A DNA stretch of 64,000 nt from positions 248,001 through 312,000 of the forward strand of contig NZ_QSLN01000001.1 in assembly GCF_003368535.1 (NCBI RefSeq), written 5' to 3'. The translations under genes were made by a program, and so were the position numbers. Position 1 is the first letter of the stretch, and each line of letters opens with the position of its first letter. Source of the stretch: Ammonifex thiophilus. Lineage in GTDB: Bacteria; Bacillota; Desulfotomaculia; Desulfotomaculales; Ammonificaceae. The notes below the pieces were generated by a model. The model had not been told where the DNA came from, made no database searches, and saw only the letters and a list, made by a program, of their open reading frames with translations. Of this stretch, positions 1 through 7,894 are shown piece by piece.

Positions 1-1
1 G

Positions 2-157
2 CTGGAGCACCTAGGAGAGGAAAGGGCAGCGGCCCGGATAGAGCGGGCGGTGCAGGAGGTCTGCTCCAAGCACCTCAAGAGCTTGGCGGCGGGGCGCATG
101 GGCTACACCACCAGCGAGGTAGGGGACCTGGTGGTGCGCTACCTCGATTTAAAGTAA
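2..157 (+). CDS. C-terminal end of an isocitrate/isopropylmalate dehydrogenase (partial)
   Basis: An open frame enters from the left edge and stops at TAA 155-157, giving about 51 residues. The end contains TTSEVGDLVVRYL, which resembles the C-terminal signature of NAD(P)-dependent isocitrate and 3-isopropylmalate dehydrogenases, where a TSEFGDAV-like segment precedes the last helix. These enzymes oxidatively decarboxylate isocitrate or 3-isopropylmalate in the cytoplasm. The fragment cannot decide between the two. It is convergent with the cobalt transporter gene and the two stops overlap by 9 bp, so no terminator separates them. Confidence 0.6.
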   Translation: MEHLGEERAAARIERAVQEVCSKHLKSLAAGRMGYTTSEVGDLVVRYLDLK

Positions 158-1042
158 GCACCTGTCCAGATAAAGTAGGGCGGCCACCAGGGCAAGGGAG
201 GTCAGACTGAAGACCAGATCGGCGCGGCCAAAGTGGTAGGGTATTAAGGAGCGGGGCTCGCCGGTGTAGCCCCTGGCCTGCATGGCCTGGTAAACCTCCT
301 CGCTTAGAGCTTGAGTTCGCACTAGCACATTCCCGATTAGGGAGGCTAGGAAGCGCCTCTTTTCTTTGGCCGGTGGCGGTCCCACTAGGCGAAACCGGTA
401 AGCTTCGAAAGTTTCCACTGAGAGCTGAAGCAGCAGGAAGATGTAGCGCAGGGTCATCTCCAAGATGAGGATGAAGAGCTGGGGCACCCGGAAGACGCGG
501 AGCGCCTTGAGCAACCGGGGCCAAGAGGTGGTAAGGGTGAGGAGAATCACCCAGGAAACGGAGTCGGCGGCTCGCAGCACGATGGTGGCCGCCCCTTGCA
601 GTCCCTGGACGGTGATGGTAAGCGGTGCCTGGAAGTGGTAATTTCCTAGGTGAAAGCTCACTTCCGGTATGAGGGTGCAGACGGGATCTCCCGGCGTTAT
701 CCAGTTAAAAATGGCGGGGAAGGCCATCACGCCGGTGAAGAGGGGGATAAAAAGCCACACCCTGGCCAGGTAAAGCTTGAGGGGGAGGCGTGAGAGAAAG
801 GCTACCGCCAACGTTAGAAGGTTCAGCAGCACCAGGGTGGTGAGGTGGTGGGCCAATCCCACCACCCCTATGAAGGCCACCGTGGCCACCACCTTGGTGC
901 GGGGATCGAGGGATTGGTAAAGCCCCGGTTGCCGGGCCATAGCAGTGGCGAAGAGTTCGTCGGCGAAAACCCGATGGATTTCCTTCAGGTTTTTCTCTAC
1001 GAAGCCTGCACCTCGGCACCGGGGTGCAGGCTTCGCGCTCAT
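149..1042 (-). CDS. cbiQ: CbiQ, energy-coupling factor T component of a cobalt/nickel importer
   Basis: A 297-residue hydrophobic protein with the T-component architecture: SLDPRTKV near the N-terminus, several membrane segments, and a cytoplasmic helix pair before the last segment (ALSEEVYQAMQARGYTG holds the Ala-Arg-Gly coupling motif). T components transmit ATP hydrolysis to the substrate-binding S component. The start ATG overlaps the cbiN stop as ATGA, which supports translational coupling and this start. The first 14 codons contain a perfect inverted repeat (1000-1035). No CbiO ATPase gene follows; the next gene is convergent. Confidence 0.9.
   Translation of the reverse strand: MSAKPAPRCRGAGFVEKNLKEIHRVFADELFATAMARQPGLYQSLDPRTKVVATVAFIGVVGLAHHLTTLVLLNLLTLAVAFLSRLPLKLYLARVWLFIPLFTGVMAFPAIFNWITPGDPVCTLIPEVSFHLGNYHFQAPLTITVQGLQGAATIVLRAADSVSWVILLTLTTSWPRLLKALRVFRVPQLFILILEMTLRYIFLLLQLSVETFEAYRFRLVGPPPAKEKRRFLASLIGNVLVRTQALSEEVYQAMQARGYTGEPRSLIPYHFGRADLVFSLTSLALVAALLYLDRCLL
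1000..1035. repeat. Perfect 13-bp inverted repeat within the cbiQ start region
   Basis: Positions 1000-1012 (CGAAGCCTGCACC) are the exact reverse complement of 1023-1035, with a 10-nt loop. The hairpin falls within codons 3-14 of cbiQ, just after the cbiN stop. Neither side has a convincing T-run, so it does not look like a standard terminator. It could damp transcription or translation of cbiQ relative to cbiMN, or be a small palindromic insertion. The function is unknown. Confidence 0.7.
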
Positions 1043-1356
1043 TTCTCCGATCGGGCCAGGAGACGGCCCAGGAGGTAGGCTACCAGCGCTATCAGCACCA
1101 CTCCTACCACGGCGGCTACGATGTACCCTACAGCTTGCTGGGCGAAGGTTTTGTCGAATCCTGGAATGCTATAGTCCGGCAGTAAAGCGTGCCACGTCTC
1201 TTCTAGTTTGGCCAGCCCTTCCGGCACCATACCCAACATTTCCTTAAGCTCGTCGCTGCCCCACTCCCCCCAGGCAGTTCCTTTGGCCAAGAGCCCCAGA
1301 GGAGAAAGGATGATGAGTACCACTATCCAGAACCACAGCTTACGGTACACCGGCAT
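1039..1356 (-). CDS. cbiN: CbiN/PDGLE-type accessory subunit of the cobalt/nickel ECF importer
   Basis: A 105-residue protein with one membrane segment at residues about 8-25 and another at about 78-98, joined by an extracytoplasmic loop. This is the layout of CbiN/NikN proteins, which work with the S component CbiM in metal capture. It lies between cbiM and cbiQ, 6 bp after cbiM and overlapping cbiQ by 4 bp. The family call rests more on context and topology than on a catalytic motif. Confidence 0.7.
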   Translation of the reverse strand: MPVYRKLWFWIVVLIILSPLGLLAKGTAWGEWGSDELKEMLGMVPEGLAKLEETWHALLPDYSIPGFDKTFAQQAVGYIVAAVVGVVLIALVAYLLGRLLARSEK

Positions 1357-1362
1357 ACCCGC

Positions 1363-2043
1363 CTACCTCCTTTCCAGGGCGGCGTCGAAGAAGAGCTCTT
1401 CCTGGTGGGCTTTCTGCAGGTAGTAGACCACCAGGCCAGTGATGATGGCCTCCACTATTCCCGCTACGGTCAGGTGGGCGAACATCATGGCCGGTATGGA
1501 CTTGCTGAGGTCGTAGGGGCAGTAAAGGGGTACGCCGGTGGGGGACTTGAATAGAAGCGGCTGAACGCCGAACTCCACCGCGGCGCAGAAGGCGGCGGCG
1601 TTGATCCCCACGTAGCTCCCCACCATGCTAGCTAATACCCGGCGCTTGCCGCCAGCGTTTAAAGCCCGGTATACGGCGTAGCCCAGAAAGGGCAGGACGA
1701 AGGCCATGTTGAAGCAGTTGGCTCCTATGGCCCAGATTCCACCGTCGCCGAAAACTAAAGCTTGGATGATGAGGGCAATAGAAACGGCGATGCAGGCGGC
1801 CCACGGTCCGAGGACGATAGCGGCCAGCGTCCCTCCCACCGCGTGAGCGGTGGTGCCGTCGGGGACGGGCACGTTGAACATCATGATGACGAAGCTGAAA
1901 GCGGCCGCCAGAGCCAGCAGGGGCACCTGCTTGGCCTTCAGGGTTTCTCTGGTTTTCTTGACCGCCGCGGCCCAGATAGGGATCATGGCTGCATAAAAAA
2001 CCGCACAGGTAGAGGGGCTAAGATAGCCGTCAGGGATGTGCAT
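1363..2043 (-). CDS. cbiM: CbiM, substrate-binding component of a cobalt/nickel ECF importer
   Basis: A 226-residue polytopic membrane protein beginning MHIPDGYLSP. This N-terminus is diagnostic for CbiM/NikM, because the N-terminal amine and His2 help coordinate Co2+ or Ni2+. Further His residues in a conserved interior stretch (GTTAHAVGGT) fit the family. It opens the cbiM-cbiN-cbiQ operon. Metal specificity cannot be decided from sequence; no cobalamin-synthesis or nickel-enzyme gene is adjacent. The protein ends with a charged cytoplasmic tail. Confidence 0.92.
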   Translation of the reverse strand: MHIPDGYLSPSTCAVFYAAMIPIWAAAVKKTRETLKAKQVPLLALAAAFSFVIMMFNVPVPDGTTAHAVGGTLAAIVLGPWAACIAVSIALIIQALVFGDGGIWAIGANCFNMAFVLPFLGYAVYRALNAGGKRRVLASMVGSYVGINAAAFCAAVEFGVQPLLFKSPTGVPLYCPYDLSKSIPAMMFAHLTVAGIVEAIITGLVVYYLQKAHQEELFFDAALERR

Positions 2044-2365
2044 AACCTTTTCCTCCCTTTAAAAGGTTTTTGGGTAACACGCTTCCAGCCTTCTTTTATC
2101 ACCCCCTCGGCAAAAAAGCCACGGCAAGCCACCCTTGCGGCCTCCGTGGCCGGTTTTTCGCTGGCTCCAGCCAGCTTATTCCAGAAGGTGAAGAAATCGT
2201 AGTGCCGCCTCCGTCTTCTCGTCAATCTGCGCCTCCGAATTTGAACTCCGGTGTGCGAGCGAATAAGATCTTTGTCGCAATATTTTGCCCGTAAATTAGC
2301 AGGATAAGTCCGCTATCACCGCTAATTTTATTGATGGTAAACAATGGGCAGAAAAGGAGGAGCTG
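2044..2365. other. Divergent intergenic region between cbiM and the TPR gene
   Basis: About 320 bp without a credible gene. On the cbiM side there are GC-rich complementary segments around 2130-2160 that could fold in the cbiM leader, but I could not match them to the cobalamin or NiCo riboswitch consensus. The right third is AT-rich and holds an inverted repeat (2293-2328). Promoters for both divergent transcripts are expected here, but no unambiguous -35/-10 pair stands out. Confidence 0.5.
2293..2328. repeat. 8-bp inverted repeat upstream of the TPR gene
   Basis: AAATTAGC (2293-2300) pairs perfectly with GCTAATTT (2321-2328). The 20-bp interior (GGATA ... TATC) is partly complementary with bulges. 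It lies 38 bp before the TPR gene, in the AT-rich part of the divergent region, where an operator would be expected. The T-rich right flank would also allow a weak terminator or leader hairpin. Confidence 0.5.
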
Positions 2366-2368
2366 GTG

Positions 2369-3496
2369 ATGATACATTTTTGGGGCAACCCTTGGACGGC
2401 GGTGAAGCACGGGCTGCACCAGGGGTTCTTCCTGCTGACGGCGAGGTTAAGCGAAGCGGTAGGGGCCAAGCGCGCGTCCCTGTGGTTTCTGGAGAAGTTG
2501 CTCGGGCGCTTTCCCCGCCACCGTCGCCTTCATTTGTGGGCGGGGCGGCTCTGCTTTCAGCTGGGGCGGCTGCAGCGGGCGTTTTTCCACCTCCTGGCGG
2601 CTTGGCCTCGGCTGGGAGAAGAGGAGCTTACGGGGGAAAGGATCGGGACTCTGGCCGGCAACCTGCCCCGGCGGGACGCCGCCTGGATCCTGGCTACGGT
2701 GGGGGATTACTGGCGGCGCAAGGGGGAGGCGAGGCGGGCTTTGTCCTTCTTCGATCGGGCCCTGGCTCTGGGTTGCGCCAGCGCGGCGCTCCTTTCTAGC
2801 CGCGGTCTTTGCCTGCTAGCGCTGGGTTCGGTGGAAGAGGCCCTGCGTAACTTCCAGGAGGCGCGGCTTCTAGGGGGCAGAAACGCGGCTCTCAGCTTCA
2901 ATATGGCCGTGGCCTTAAGCCGCTTGGGGCGCTACGGGGAAGCCTTGCGCTACTATGAGGAAGCCAGGCGGCTGGGATTTGGAGGGGCGGAGCTTCACAA
3001 CAACCTGGGCTTTTGCCTCTATCACCTGCACCGCTACCAGGAGGCCGAGTTTCACTTTGCCGAGGCCTACCGCCTGTCCTCCGGTGATATCGAGGTGGGG
3101 AGCAACCTGGCCGCCTGCTACCTGAAGATGGGAAGGGCGGAGGAGGCTTTGAGGCTCCTGGAGAAGCTGCAGCAGCGGTACCCTCGCGATCCGGTGCTGC
3201 TCAACAACCTGGCCTTTGCCCTGGAAAGTTGCGGCCGAAAGGAGGAAGCTCTCAAGCTCTATCAGGAGGCGGCGGAGCTGGCCGGTGAGGGCGAGAATCA
3301 CCTTTATCTTCTGAACCTGGCTTCCTGCTTGGTAGATCTGGGGCGCTACGCCGAAGCTCTGGCTCTGTGCCACCGGCTGGCCGGTAAGGTGAACGACCGG
3401 CGCCTGTGGAGCCTGCGGGCCAGTATCTCGGCCGAGCTGGGCGAAGTTCCCGCGGCTACCGAGTATTACCGCCGAGCTCTTGGCCTCACTGGCTAG
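2369..3496 (+). CDS. Tetratricopeptide-repeat protein of unknown role
   Basis: About 375 residues made almost entirely of TPR-like helical hairpins. Typical repeat cores such as GRYGEALRYYEEARRLG, YQEAEFHFAEAY and GRKEEALKLYQEAAEL recur from residue about 120 to the end. TPR arrays mediate protein-protein contacts and carry no catalytic residues. No signal peptide is evident; a weakly hydrophobic segment occurs near the N-terminus. AAGGAGG at 2354-2360 serves either GTG 2366 or ATG 2369; the ATG spacing (8 nt) is better. The stop overlaps the convergent radical-SAM gene by 4 bp. The partner is unknown. Confidence 0.75.
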   Translation: MIHFWGNPWTAVKHGLHQGFFLLTARLSEAVGAKRASLWFLEKLLGRFPRHRRLHLWAGRLCFQLGRLQRAFFHLLAAWPRLGEEELTGERIGTLAGNLPRRDAAWILATVGDYWRRKGEARRALSFFDRALALGCASAALLSSRGLCLLALGSVEEALRNFQEARLLGGRNAALSFNMAVALSRLGRYGEALRYYEEARRLGFGGAELHNNLGFCLYHLHRYQEAEFHFAEAYRLSSGDIEVGSNLAACYLKMGRAEEALRLLEKLQQRYPRDPVLLNNLAFALESCGRKEEALKLYQEAAELAGEGENHLYLLNLASCLVDLGRYAEALALCHRLAGKVNDRRLWSLRASISAELGEVPAATEYYRRALGLTG

Positions 3497-4398
3497 TCCC
3501 GGTAGACCCGCAGGCCCCGCTTTGAAGCCGCTTCCACGGCGGCACGGTACTCCTGGGAGGTAATGCGACGGTTGAGAGGAGGGAACTCGTGGGCGCGGTA
3601 GGCGGGGTAGTACTGGGCCATGACGTTGACGAAGCAGCGCGGGGAAACTTCCCGGGCCAGGAACTCCATCACTTCCTCCGTGCCAGCCAGGTTTTCTGGC
3701 AAAACCAGATGGCGCACCAAAAGCCCGCGCACCGCCAGGCCCCGCTCGTCGATTTCTAAATCCCCCACTTGCCGCTGCATCTCTTTAAGTGCCGCTTTGG
3801 CCACCTCAGGGTAGTCACGCACTCCGGAGTACTTGGCTGCCGCCCTGGCGTCGGCATACTTGAAGTCGGGCATGTAGATGTCCACAATGCCGTCGAGCAA
3901 AGCTAAGGTTTCCAGGGACTCGTAGCCGCTGGTGTTGTAGACTATGGGGAGAGCCAGGCCCCGCTTGCTGGCGCGGTAAAGAGCGGCTAGGATGTGGGGA
4001 ACAAAGTGGGTGGGGGTTACCAGGTTTATGTTGTGGCAGCCTCGAGCCTGAAGCCTTAGCATGATGCGGCTAAGTTCCCTTATGCTTATCGGGCTTCCTT
4101 CTCCGAGTTGGCTTATTTCGTAGTTCTGGCAGTAGACGCATTTGAGAGGGCAGTAGGTAAAAAAAATGGTGCCGGAGCCGAAGAGCCCTACCAGCGGGGC
4201 TTCCTCGCCGAAATGGGGGCCGTAACTGGACACCACCACTTCCCGTCCGGCCCGGCAGATCCCTCTTTCGCCCTGCAGGCGGTTGACCCCGCACCGGCGC
4301 GGGCAGAGGTTGCAGGCCTGCAGGCGGCGGAAGCCTTCGGCTATCCGGCGGGAGAATTCCTGAGGAGAAAGCTTTTTATAGGCGGGGATAAAGTCCAT
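3493..4398 (-). CDS. Radical-SAM protein of the pyruvate-formate-lyase-activating-enzyme-like family
   Basis: A 301-residue protein with the radical-SAM cluster motif CPLKCVYCQNYE (Cys-x3-Cys-x2-Cys) at residues about 80-90. A Cys-rich N-terminal segment (CNLCPRRCGVN ... GIC) may bind a further cluster. It resembles the uncharacterised PflA-like family found in many anaerobes; the substrate is unknown and no glycyl-radical enzyme gene is nearby. A longer frame continues upstream, but ATG 4398 overlaps the crp-type stop as TAATG, which favours translational coupling and the shorter start. Confidence 0.8.
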   Translation of the reverse strand: MDFIPAYKKLSPQEFSRRIAEGFRRLQACNLCPRRCGVNRLQGERGICRAGREVVVSSYGPHFGEEAPLVGLFGSGTIFFTYCPLKCVYCQNYEISQLGEGSPISIRELSRIMLRLQARGCHNINLVTPTHFVPHILAALYRASKRGLALPIVYNTSGYESLETLALLDGIVDIYMPDFKYADARAAAKYSGVRDYPEVAKAALKEMQRQVGDLEIDERGLAVRGLLVRHLVLPENLAGTEEVMEFLAREVSPRCFVNVMAQYYPAYRAHEFPPLNRRITSQEYRAAVEAASKRGLRVYRD

Positions 4399-5087
4399 TA
4401 AACCACCCAGCTGGCCAGTTTTTGGGGGTCGCGTATGGTTATCTCCCTTCCCTCCATCTCGATAGAGCCCTCTTTCTTGAAGGTGTTCAGGAGGGAGGTC
4501 ACTGTCTGGCGGGTGGTACCGATCATACCGGCCAGCTCTTCGTGGGTGAGGCGCAGCTTGATGTGTATGCCCTCCTCGTCCCTTATGCCGCAACTCTCCC
4601 CCATTTTGAGAAGGAGTAGGGCCAGCCGGCCCGGCACCTGCCAGCAGACGAGTTCATGCACCAGCGCCTCTGCTTCCCGCATCCGAGCGGCCAAGGTTTT
4701 ACTGACTTTCAGGGCCAAGCGATGGTTCTCAGTGAGCAGCTCTACGAAGTCGCTCTTGCTGACGATGGTGAGGGTGACGTCGGTGATGGCGCCGGCGAAG
4801 CAGGTGCGCCTGCCGTGGTAAAGGGCCTCCGCCAGCCCTATGAGCTCGCCGGGGTTGCGGATGGCCCCCACGGTTACTTCCCGCCCGTTAGCGGTGAGAC
4901 GGTAGATTTTGACCCAGCCCTTCTCCAGAAGGTAGACCCGGTCGGCTATTTCCTCCGGGGCCCAGAGGATATGCCCCTTGGGGTAGCTCACCGTGGTCCC
5001 CAGGCTGCGCAGTAGTTCCTTTTCATCTTCGCTCAGATAGAGCGGCTCGCGCCGAAGGGAAGCTTCGTTTTGCAAGTTCTGAGTCAT
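4398..5087 (-). CDS. Crp/Fnr-family transcriptional regulator
   Basis: A 229-residue protein with an N-terminal cyclic-nucleotide-binding-type beta roll (residues about 20-140) and a C-terminal winged helix. The recognition region reads LTHEELAGMIGTTRQTVTSLL, typical of Crp/Fnr helix-turn-helix domains. No N-terminal Cys cluster like that of Fnr is present, so a direct iron-sulfur oxygen sensor is unlikely. It is upstream of, and translationally coupled to, the radical-SAM gene. The effector (cAMP, redox, CO or other) cannot be told from sequence. Confidence 0.85.
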   Translation of the reverse strand: MTQNLQNEASLRREPLYLSEDEKELLRSLGTTVSYPKGHILWAPEEIADRVYLLEKGWVKIYRLTANGREVTVGAIRNPGELIGLAEALYHGRRTCFAGAITDVTLTIVSKSDFVELLTENHRLALKVSKTLAARMREAEALVHELVCWQVPGRLALLLLKMGESCGIRDEEGIHIKLRLTHEELAGMIGTTRQTVTSLLNTFKKEGSIEMEGREITIRDPQKLASWVV

Positions 5088-5134
5088 ACCGGCGTAACCT
5101 CCATCCCCAGGCAGGTGGAAGAGGGCAAAATTAT

Positions 5135-5211
5135 GGCGTCCCGGGAGGGATTCGAACCCCCGACCAACAGCTTAGAAGGCTGCTGCTCTGTCCGCTGAGC
5201 TACCGGGACGC
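5135..5211 (-). tRNA. tRNA-Arg (anticodon TCT)
   Basis: The reverse complement folds as a cloverleaf: acceptor GCGTCCC/GGGACGC, D arm around TAGCTCAG, anticodon loop with TCT in CCTTCTAAGC, and T arm GGTTCGAATCC. The base after the acceptor stem reads C and no full CCA is encoded, so CCA would be added post-transcriptionally. It forms a pair with tRNA-Gly 45 bp upstream in transcription order. Confidence 0.93.
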
Positions 5212-5255
5212 TTCATATATGGAAAGTGGCCTTTAAGGCCACTTGCTCTTCCACC

Positions 5256-5329
5256 TGGAGCGGGTGATGGGAATCGAACCCACGTAGCCGGCTTGGAAGG
5301 CCGGTGCTCTACCACTGAGCTACACCCGC
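5256..5329 (-). tRNA. tRNA-Gly (anticodon TCC)
   Basis: The reverse complement gives acceptor GCGGGTG/CACCCGC, D arm TAGCTCAGTGG, anticodon TCC in CCTTCCAAGC, T arm GGTTCGATTCC, discriminator T and an encoded CCA (5256-5258). It is transcribed ahead of tRNA-Arg(TCT) on the same strand. Confidence 0.95.
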
Positions 5330-5367
5330 ATGCTCATATACCATTATACCTAAAGGTCGGGTGCTAG

Positions 5368-5958
5368 TCAAAGTGAGCGCAGAATCTCCTTTATCTTGGC
5401 CAGGGCGCGAGCGCGGTGGCTGATCTGGTTTTTCACCTCCAAAGGGAGCTCGGCGAAAGTCCGGCCATACTCCGGGAGGAAGAAAACAGGGTCGTAACCG
5501 AAACCTTCTCTTCCCCGTGGCTCCTCTAAGATGTATCCTTCCACCGTTCCTTCGGCCAGGTACTCCCTACCTTCAGGGGTGACCACGGCGATAACGCAGC
5601 GGAAGCGGGCTTTGCGCTTTTCCCAGGGCACACCCTCCAAGAGCTTTAAAAGCAAGGCTATGTTCGCGACGTCGTCTCCCTGGCGGCCGGCGAAGCGAGC
5701 GGAGCGAACGCCGGGGGCGCCCCCGAGATAGTCCACCTCTAGGCCGGAGTCGTCGGCCAGCGCCACCTCACCTGTGAGGGAAGCCACGGTCCGGGCCTTG
5801 GCGAGGGCGTTGGCGGCAAAAGTTTCGCCCGTCTCCTCTATCTCCGGGAGATCGGGGTAAGAGGTTAGAGGCACTACTTCCCAGCCCAGAGGGGAAAGAA
5901 GCGCTTTTAGTTCCCGTAGCTTGCCTTCGTTACGGCTGGCCAGTACTATCTTCCGCAT
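5368..5958 (-). CDS. rdgB: RdgB/HAM1 family XTP/dITP diphosphatase
   Basis: A 196-residue protein starting [20 protein letters not shown], the nucleotide-binding N-terminus of the Ham1 family, with the conserved [11 protein letters not shown] acidic motif and the GFGYDPVFF signature. The enzyme hydrolyses non-canonical purine triphosphates (XTP, dITP) to monophosphates and PPi, keeping them out of DNA and RNA. The start lies 29 bp inside the end of rph, so the two are translated as a pair, a common arrangement in Firmicutes. Confidence 0.95.
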   Translation of the reverse strand: MRKIVLASRNEGKLRELKALLSPLGWEVVPLTSYPDLPEIEETGETFAANALAKARTVASLTGEVALADDSGLEVDYLGGAPGVRSARFAGRQGDDVANIALLLKLLEGVPWEKRKARFRCVIAVVTPEGREYLAEGTVEGYILEEPRGREGFGYDPVFFLPEYGRTFAELPLEVKNQISHRARALAKIKEILRSL

Positions 5959-6703
5959 TCTCGTCCTGCCTCCCGATGAAACTCGCTAGCACTCCCAGAG
6001 CTTCCCGCTGCTTTTCGATGAGCACCTTCACCCCCTGGGCGGCCAGGTCGAGCATCAAGTTTAGCTCCTCGCGGGTGAAAGGCTTTCCCTCCGCCGTTCC
6101 CTGCACCTCCACCAGCTCCCCCTTGCCGGTCATCACCACGTTGAGGTCCACTTCGGCCACGGAATCCTCGGTGAAGGTGAGGTCCAAAAGATAGGTATCC
6201 TTGACCTTGCCCACGCTCACGGCCGCCACCAAATCTTTCACCGGCAGAGACTCGATCGCTCCTTCGTTGCGCAACCAGTCCAGGGCGTAGACCAGGGCTA
6301 CGAATCCTCCTGTGATGGCGGCCGTGCGGGTGCCGCCATCGGCCTGGAGCACATCGCAGTCCACGATGATGGTGCGCTCTCCCAGAGCCTCCAGGTCCAC
6401 CGCTGCCCGCAGCGAGCGGCCGATTAACCGCTGGATTTCCAGAGTCCGACCGCTGGGCCTCCCCTTGGTTACCTCGCGCAGGTTGCGGCTCTCGGTGGCC
6501 CTGGGAAGCATGCCGTACTCAGCTGTCACCCAGCCTTTGCCGGTGCCTTTGAGGAAGGGGGGCACCTTGTCGTCGATGGAGGCGGTGCAGAGAACCCGCG
6601 TATCTCCCATTTCAATGAGGCAGGAGCCCTCAGCATACTTGTTGTAGCCGGGGATCATCTTTACCGGCCTCAGTTCCCCCGTTCCCCGACCGTCCAGCCG
6701 CAA
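5930..6703 (-). CDS. rph: Ribonuclease PH
   Basis: RNase PH trims tRNA 3' ends by phosphorolysis. The protein shows [28 protein letters not shown] and the catalytic-region [16 protein letters not shown]. An open frame continues 23 codons further upstream, but TTG 6703 gives the usual family N-terminus (RLDGRG) and a normal length of 257 residues, and it has a GGAAGGAGG Shine-Dalgarno about 11 nt before it. I therefore prefer the TTG start. It overlaps rdgB downstream. Confidence 0.92.
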   Translation of the reverse strand: MRLDGRGTGELRPVKMIPGYNKYAEGSCLIEMGDTRVLCTASIDDKVPPFLKGTGKGWVTAEYGMLPRATESRNLREVTKGRPSGRTLEIQRLIGRSLRAAVDLEALGERTIIVDCDVLQADGGTRTAAITGGFVALVYALDWLRNEGAIESLPVKDLVAAVSVGKVKDTYLLDLTFTEDSVAEVDLNVVMTGKGELVEVQGTAEGKPFTREELNLMLDLAAQGVKVLIEKQREALGVLASFIGRQDENAEDSTGQP

Positions 6704-6799
6704 AGTAGTGTGGACCTCCTTCCTTATCTGCACCTGGCCTTCATTGTACCCGCTGTTCCTGCGGGAGCGCAAGCTTTCCTTGTTTTTCAGCGGTAACTC

Positions 6800-6828
6800 T
6801 TGCTTGACCTGCCAGCCGGCGCTATACT
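6800..6828 (+). promoter_or_regulatory. Sigma-A-type promoter of the ctsR-mcsAB-clpC operon
   Basis: TTGCTT (6800-6805) and TATACT (6823-6828) are separated by exactly 17 bp and lie 40 bp before the ctsR ATG. Rph is divergent, so this is the only gap where the stress operon can start. Heptad repeats follow immediately downstream (6831-6853). Confidence 0.6.
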
Positions 6829-6830
6829 GA

Positions 6831-6853
6831 AAGGTAAAGGTAAGTTAAGGTTA
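6831..6853 (+). promoter_or_regulatory. Candidate CtsR operator: AAGGTWA repeats
   Basis: Three heptamers of the form AAGGTAA/AAGGTTA occur at 6831, 6837 and 6847. The last two have a 10-bp period, the spacing of the tandem heptads in the known CtsR box (RGTCAAA-NAN-RGTCAAA). The match to that consensus is only 4-5 of 7 per heptad. Location right after the promoter and before ctsR itself supports an autoregulatory site, but this remains an inference. Confidence 0.35.
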
Positions 6854-6868
6854 GAAACGGTGGTGGAA

Positions 6869-7336
6869 ATGCGCTCTCTGGCTGACGAGATCGAAGCTTA
6901 TCTGCGGCAGCTGCTGGCGCAAAGCCCTACCGGTCAGGTGGTGGTAAGGCGAAGCGCGCTGGCGAGCAAGTTCGGCTGCACGCCGGCGCAGATCAACTAC
7001 GTCTTAAGCACCCGTTTCACCGCCTGGCACGGCTTCTGCGTAGAAAGCCGCCGGGGCGGAGGGGGATTTCTGCGCATTTCCCGCCTCTGCCCCCCGGATT
7101 ACCGGGAACTCTTGCGCAAATTGTGGCAGACTCTGGGAGGGAGTATAGGGGAGGTAGAGGCTTTAAACTTTCTCGCCCGCTTGCAAGAAGAGGGAATCCT
7201 ATCTAACCGGGAGGTTCGCCTGATGCGCCACGTGCTCACCCACGGCTTGGTGGAGCTCCCCCCAATCTGGCGCTCGCGTCTGCGGGCGAGCTTGTTGCGG
7301 GCGCTGATAGGCGCGGCGCTGGGCGGCCAGGACTAA
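6869..7336 (+). CDS. ctsR: CtsR, repressor of class III stress genes
   Basis: A 155-residue winged-helix repressor of clp genes. The DNA-binding core FGCTPAQINYVLSTRFT and the Gly-rich wing RRGGGGFLRI are diagnostic. The frame is open from 6800, but ATG 6869 gives the family N-terminus (MRSLADEIEAYL). CtsR represses its own operon and is inactivated by heat or by McsB, then degraded by ClpC-ClpP. Gene order ctsR-mcsA-mcsB-clpC is the classical Firmicute arrangement. Confidence 0.93.
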   Translation: MRSLADEIEAYLRQLLAQSPTGQVVVRRSALASKFGCTPAQINYVLSTRFTAWHGFCVESRRGGGGFLRISRLCPPDYRELLRKLWQTLGGSIGEVEALNFLARLQEEGILSNREVRLMRHVLTHGLVELPPIWRSRLRASLLRALIGAALGGQD

Positions 7337-7360
7337 GACCTGTGAGGAGTGGTAAAACTT

Positions 7361-7894
7361 ATGCTTTGCGAGCGTTGCCACAAGAGGCCGGCCACGGTAC
7401 ACTATACCGAAATAGTAAATAACCAGAAGAAGGAGTTGCATCTCTGCGAGGAGTGCGCCCGGGAAATGGGGGTAAGCTTCGGCTTTCCGCCGCAGTTTCC
7501 TTTCCACAGCCTCTTAAGCGGCCTCTTCTTCCCAGCGGGGGAAGAGGTAGAGGCGGAAAGAGAGGTTCGCTGCCCGCGCTGTGGCCTGACCGAGCGGGAG
7601 TTTGCTGCTAGAGGGCTCCTGGGCTGCCCCCAGTGCTATAGCGCTCTACGTCCGGCGGTAGAGCAGGTGCTGCGGCGGGTTCACGGAGTAGCCCGGCACA
7701 CGGGCAAAGCGCCGCGGCGGCAAAAAGAGGTGGTGGGCAAGCTGACGGAGATCGAACGCTTGCGCCGGGAGCTGGCCGAAGCGGTGCGCAGGGAAGAGTA
7801 CGAGCGGGCGGCCGAGTTGCGCGACAGGATAAGGGAGCTGGAGAAGAACACTGGAGGGAAGGCGGAGAATGGGTCTAAGGGAAACTCTGACTAA
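7361..7894 (+). CDS. mcsA: McsA, zinc-finger activator of the McsB arginine kinase
   Basis: A 177-residue protein with two pairs of CxxC motifs (LCERC/LCEEC near the N-terminus; CPRC/CPQC around residues 70-90) and a C-terminal UVR-type coiled coil (EEYERAAELRDRIRELE). McsA stimulates McsB autophosphorylation. ATG 7361 matches the family start MLCERCHKRPATVHYT; a GTG four codons earlier is possible. The end overlaps mcsB by 26 bp. Confidence 0.9.
   Translation: MLCERCHKRPATVHYTEIVNNQKKELHLCEECAREMGVSFGFPPQFPFHSLLSGLFFPAGEEVEAEREVRCPRCGLTEREFAARGLLGCPQCYSALRPAVEQVLRRVHGVARHTGKAPRRQKEVVGKLTEIERLRRELAEAVRREEYERAAELRDRIRELEKNTGGKAENGSKGNSD

Noticed and set aside
2044-2160. Cobalamin or NiCo riboswitch before cbiM
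   Set aside because: GC-rich hairpins are present, but I could not match the B12 box or the NiCo four-way junction consensus.
4500-4525. T-box-like GGGTGGTACC string
   Set aside because: It lies inside the Crp/Fnr coding region on the wrong strand, with no specifier stem.
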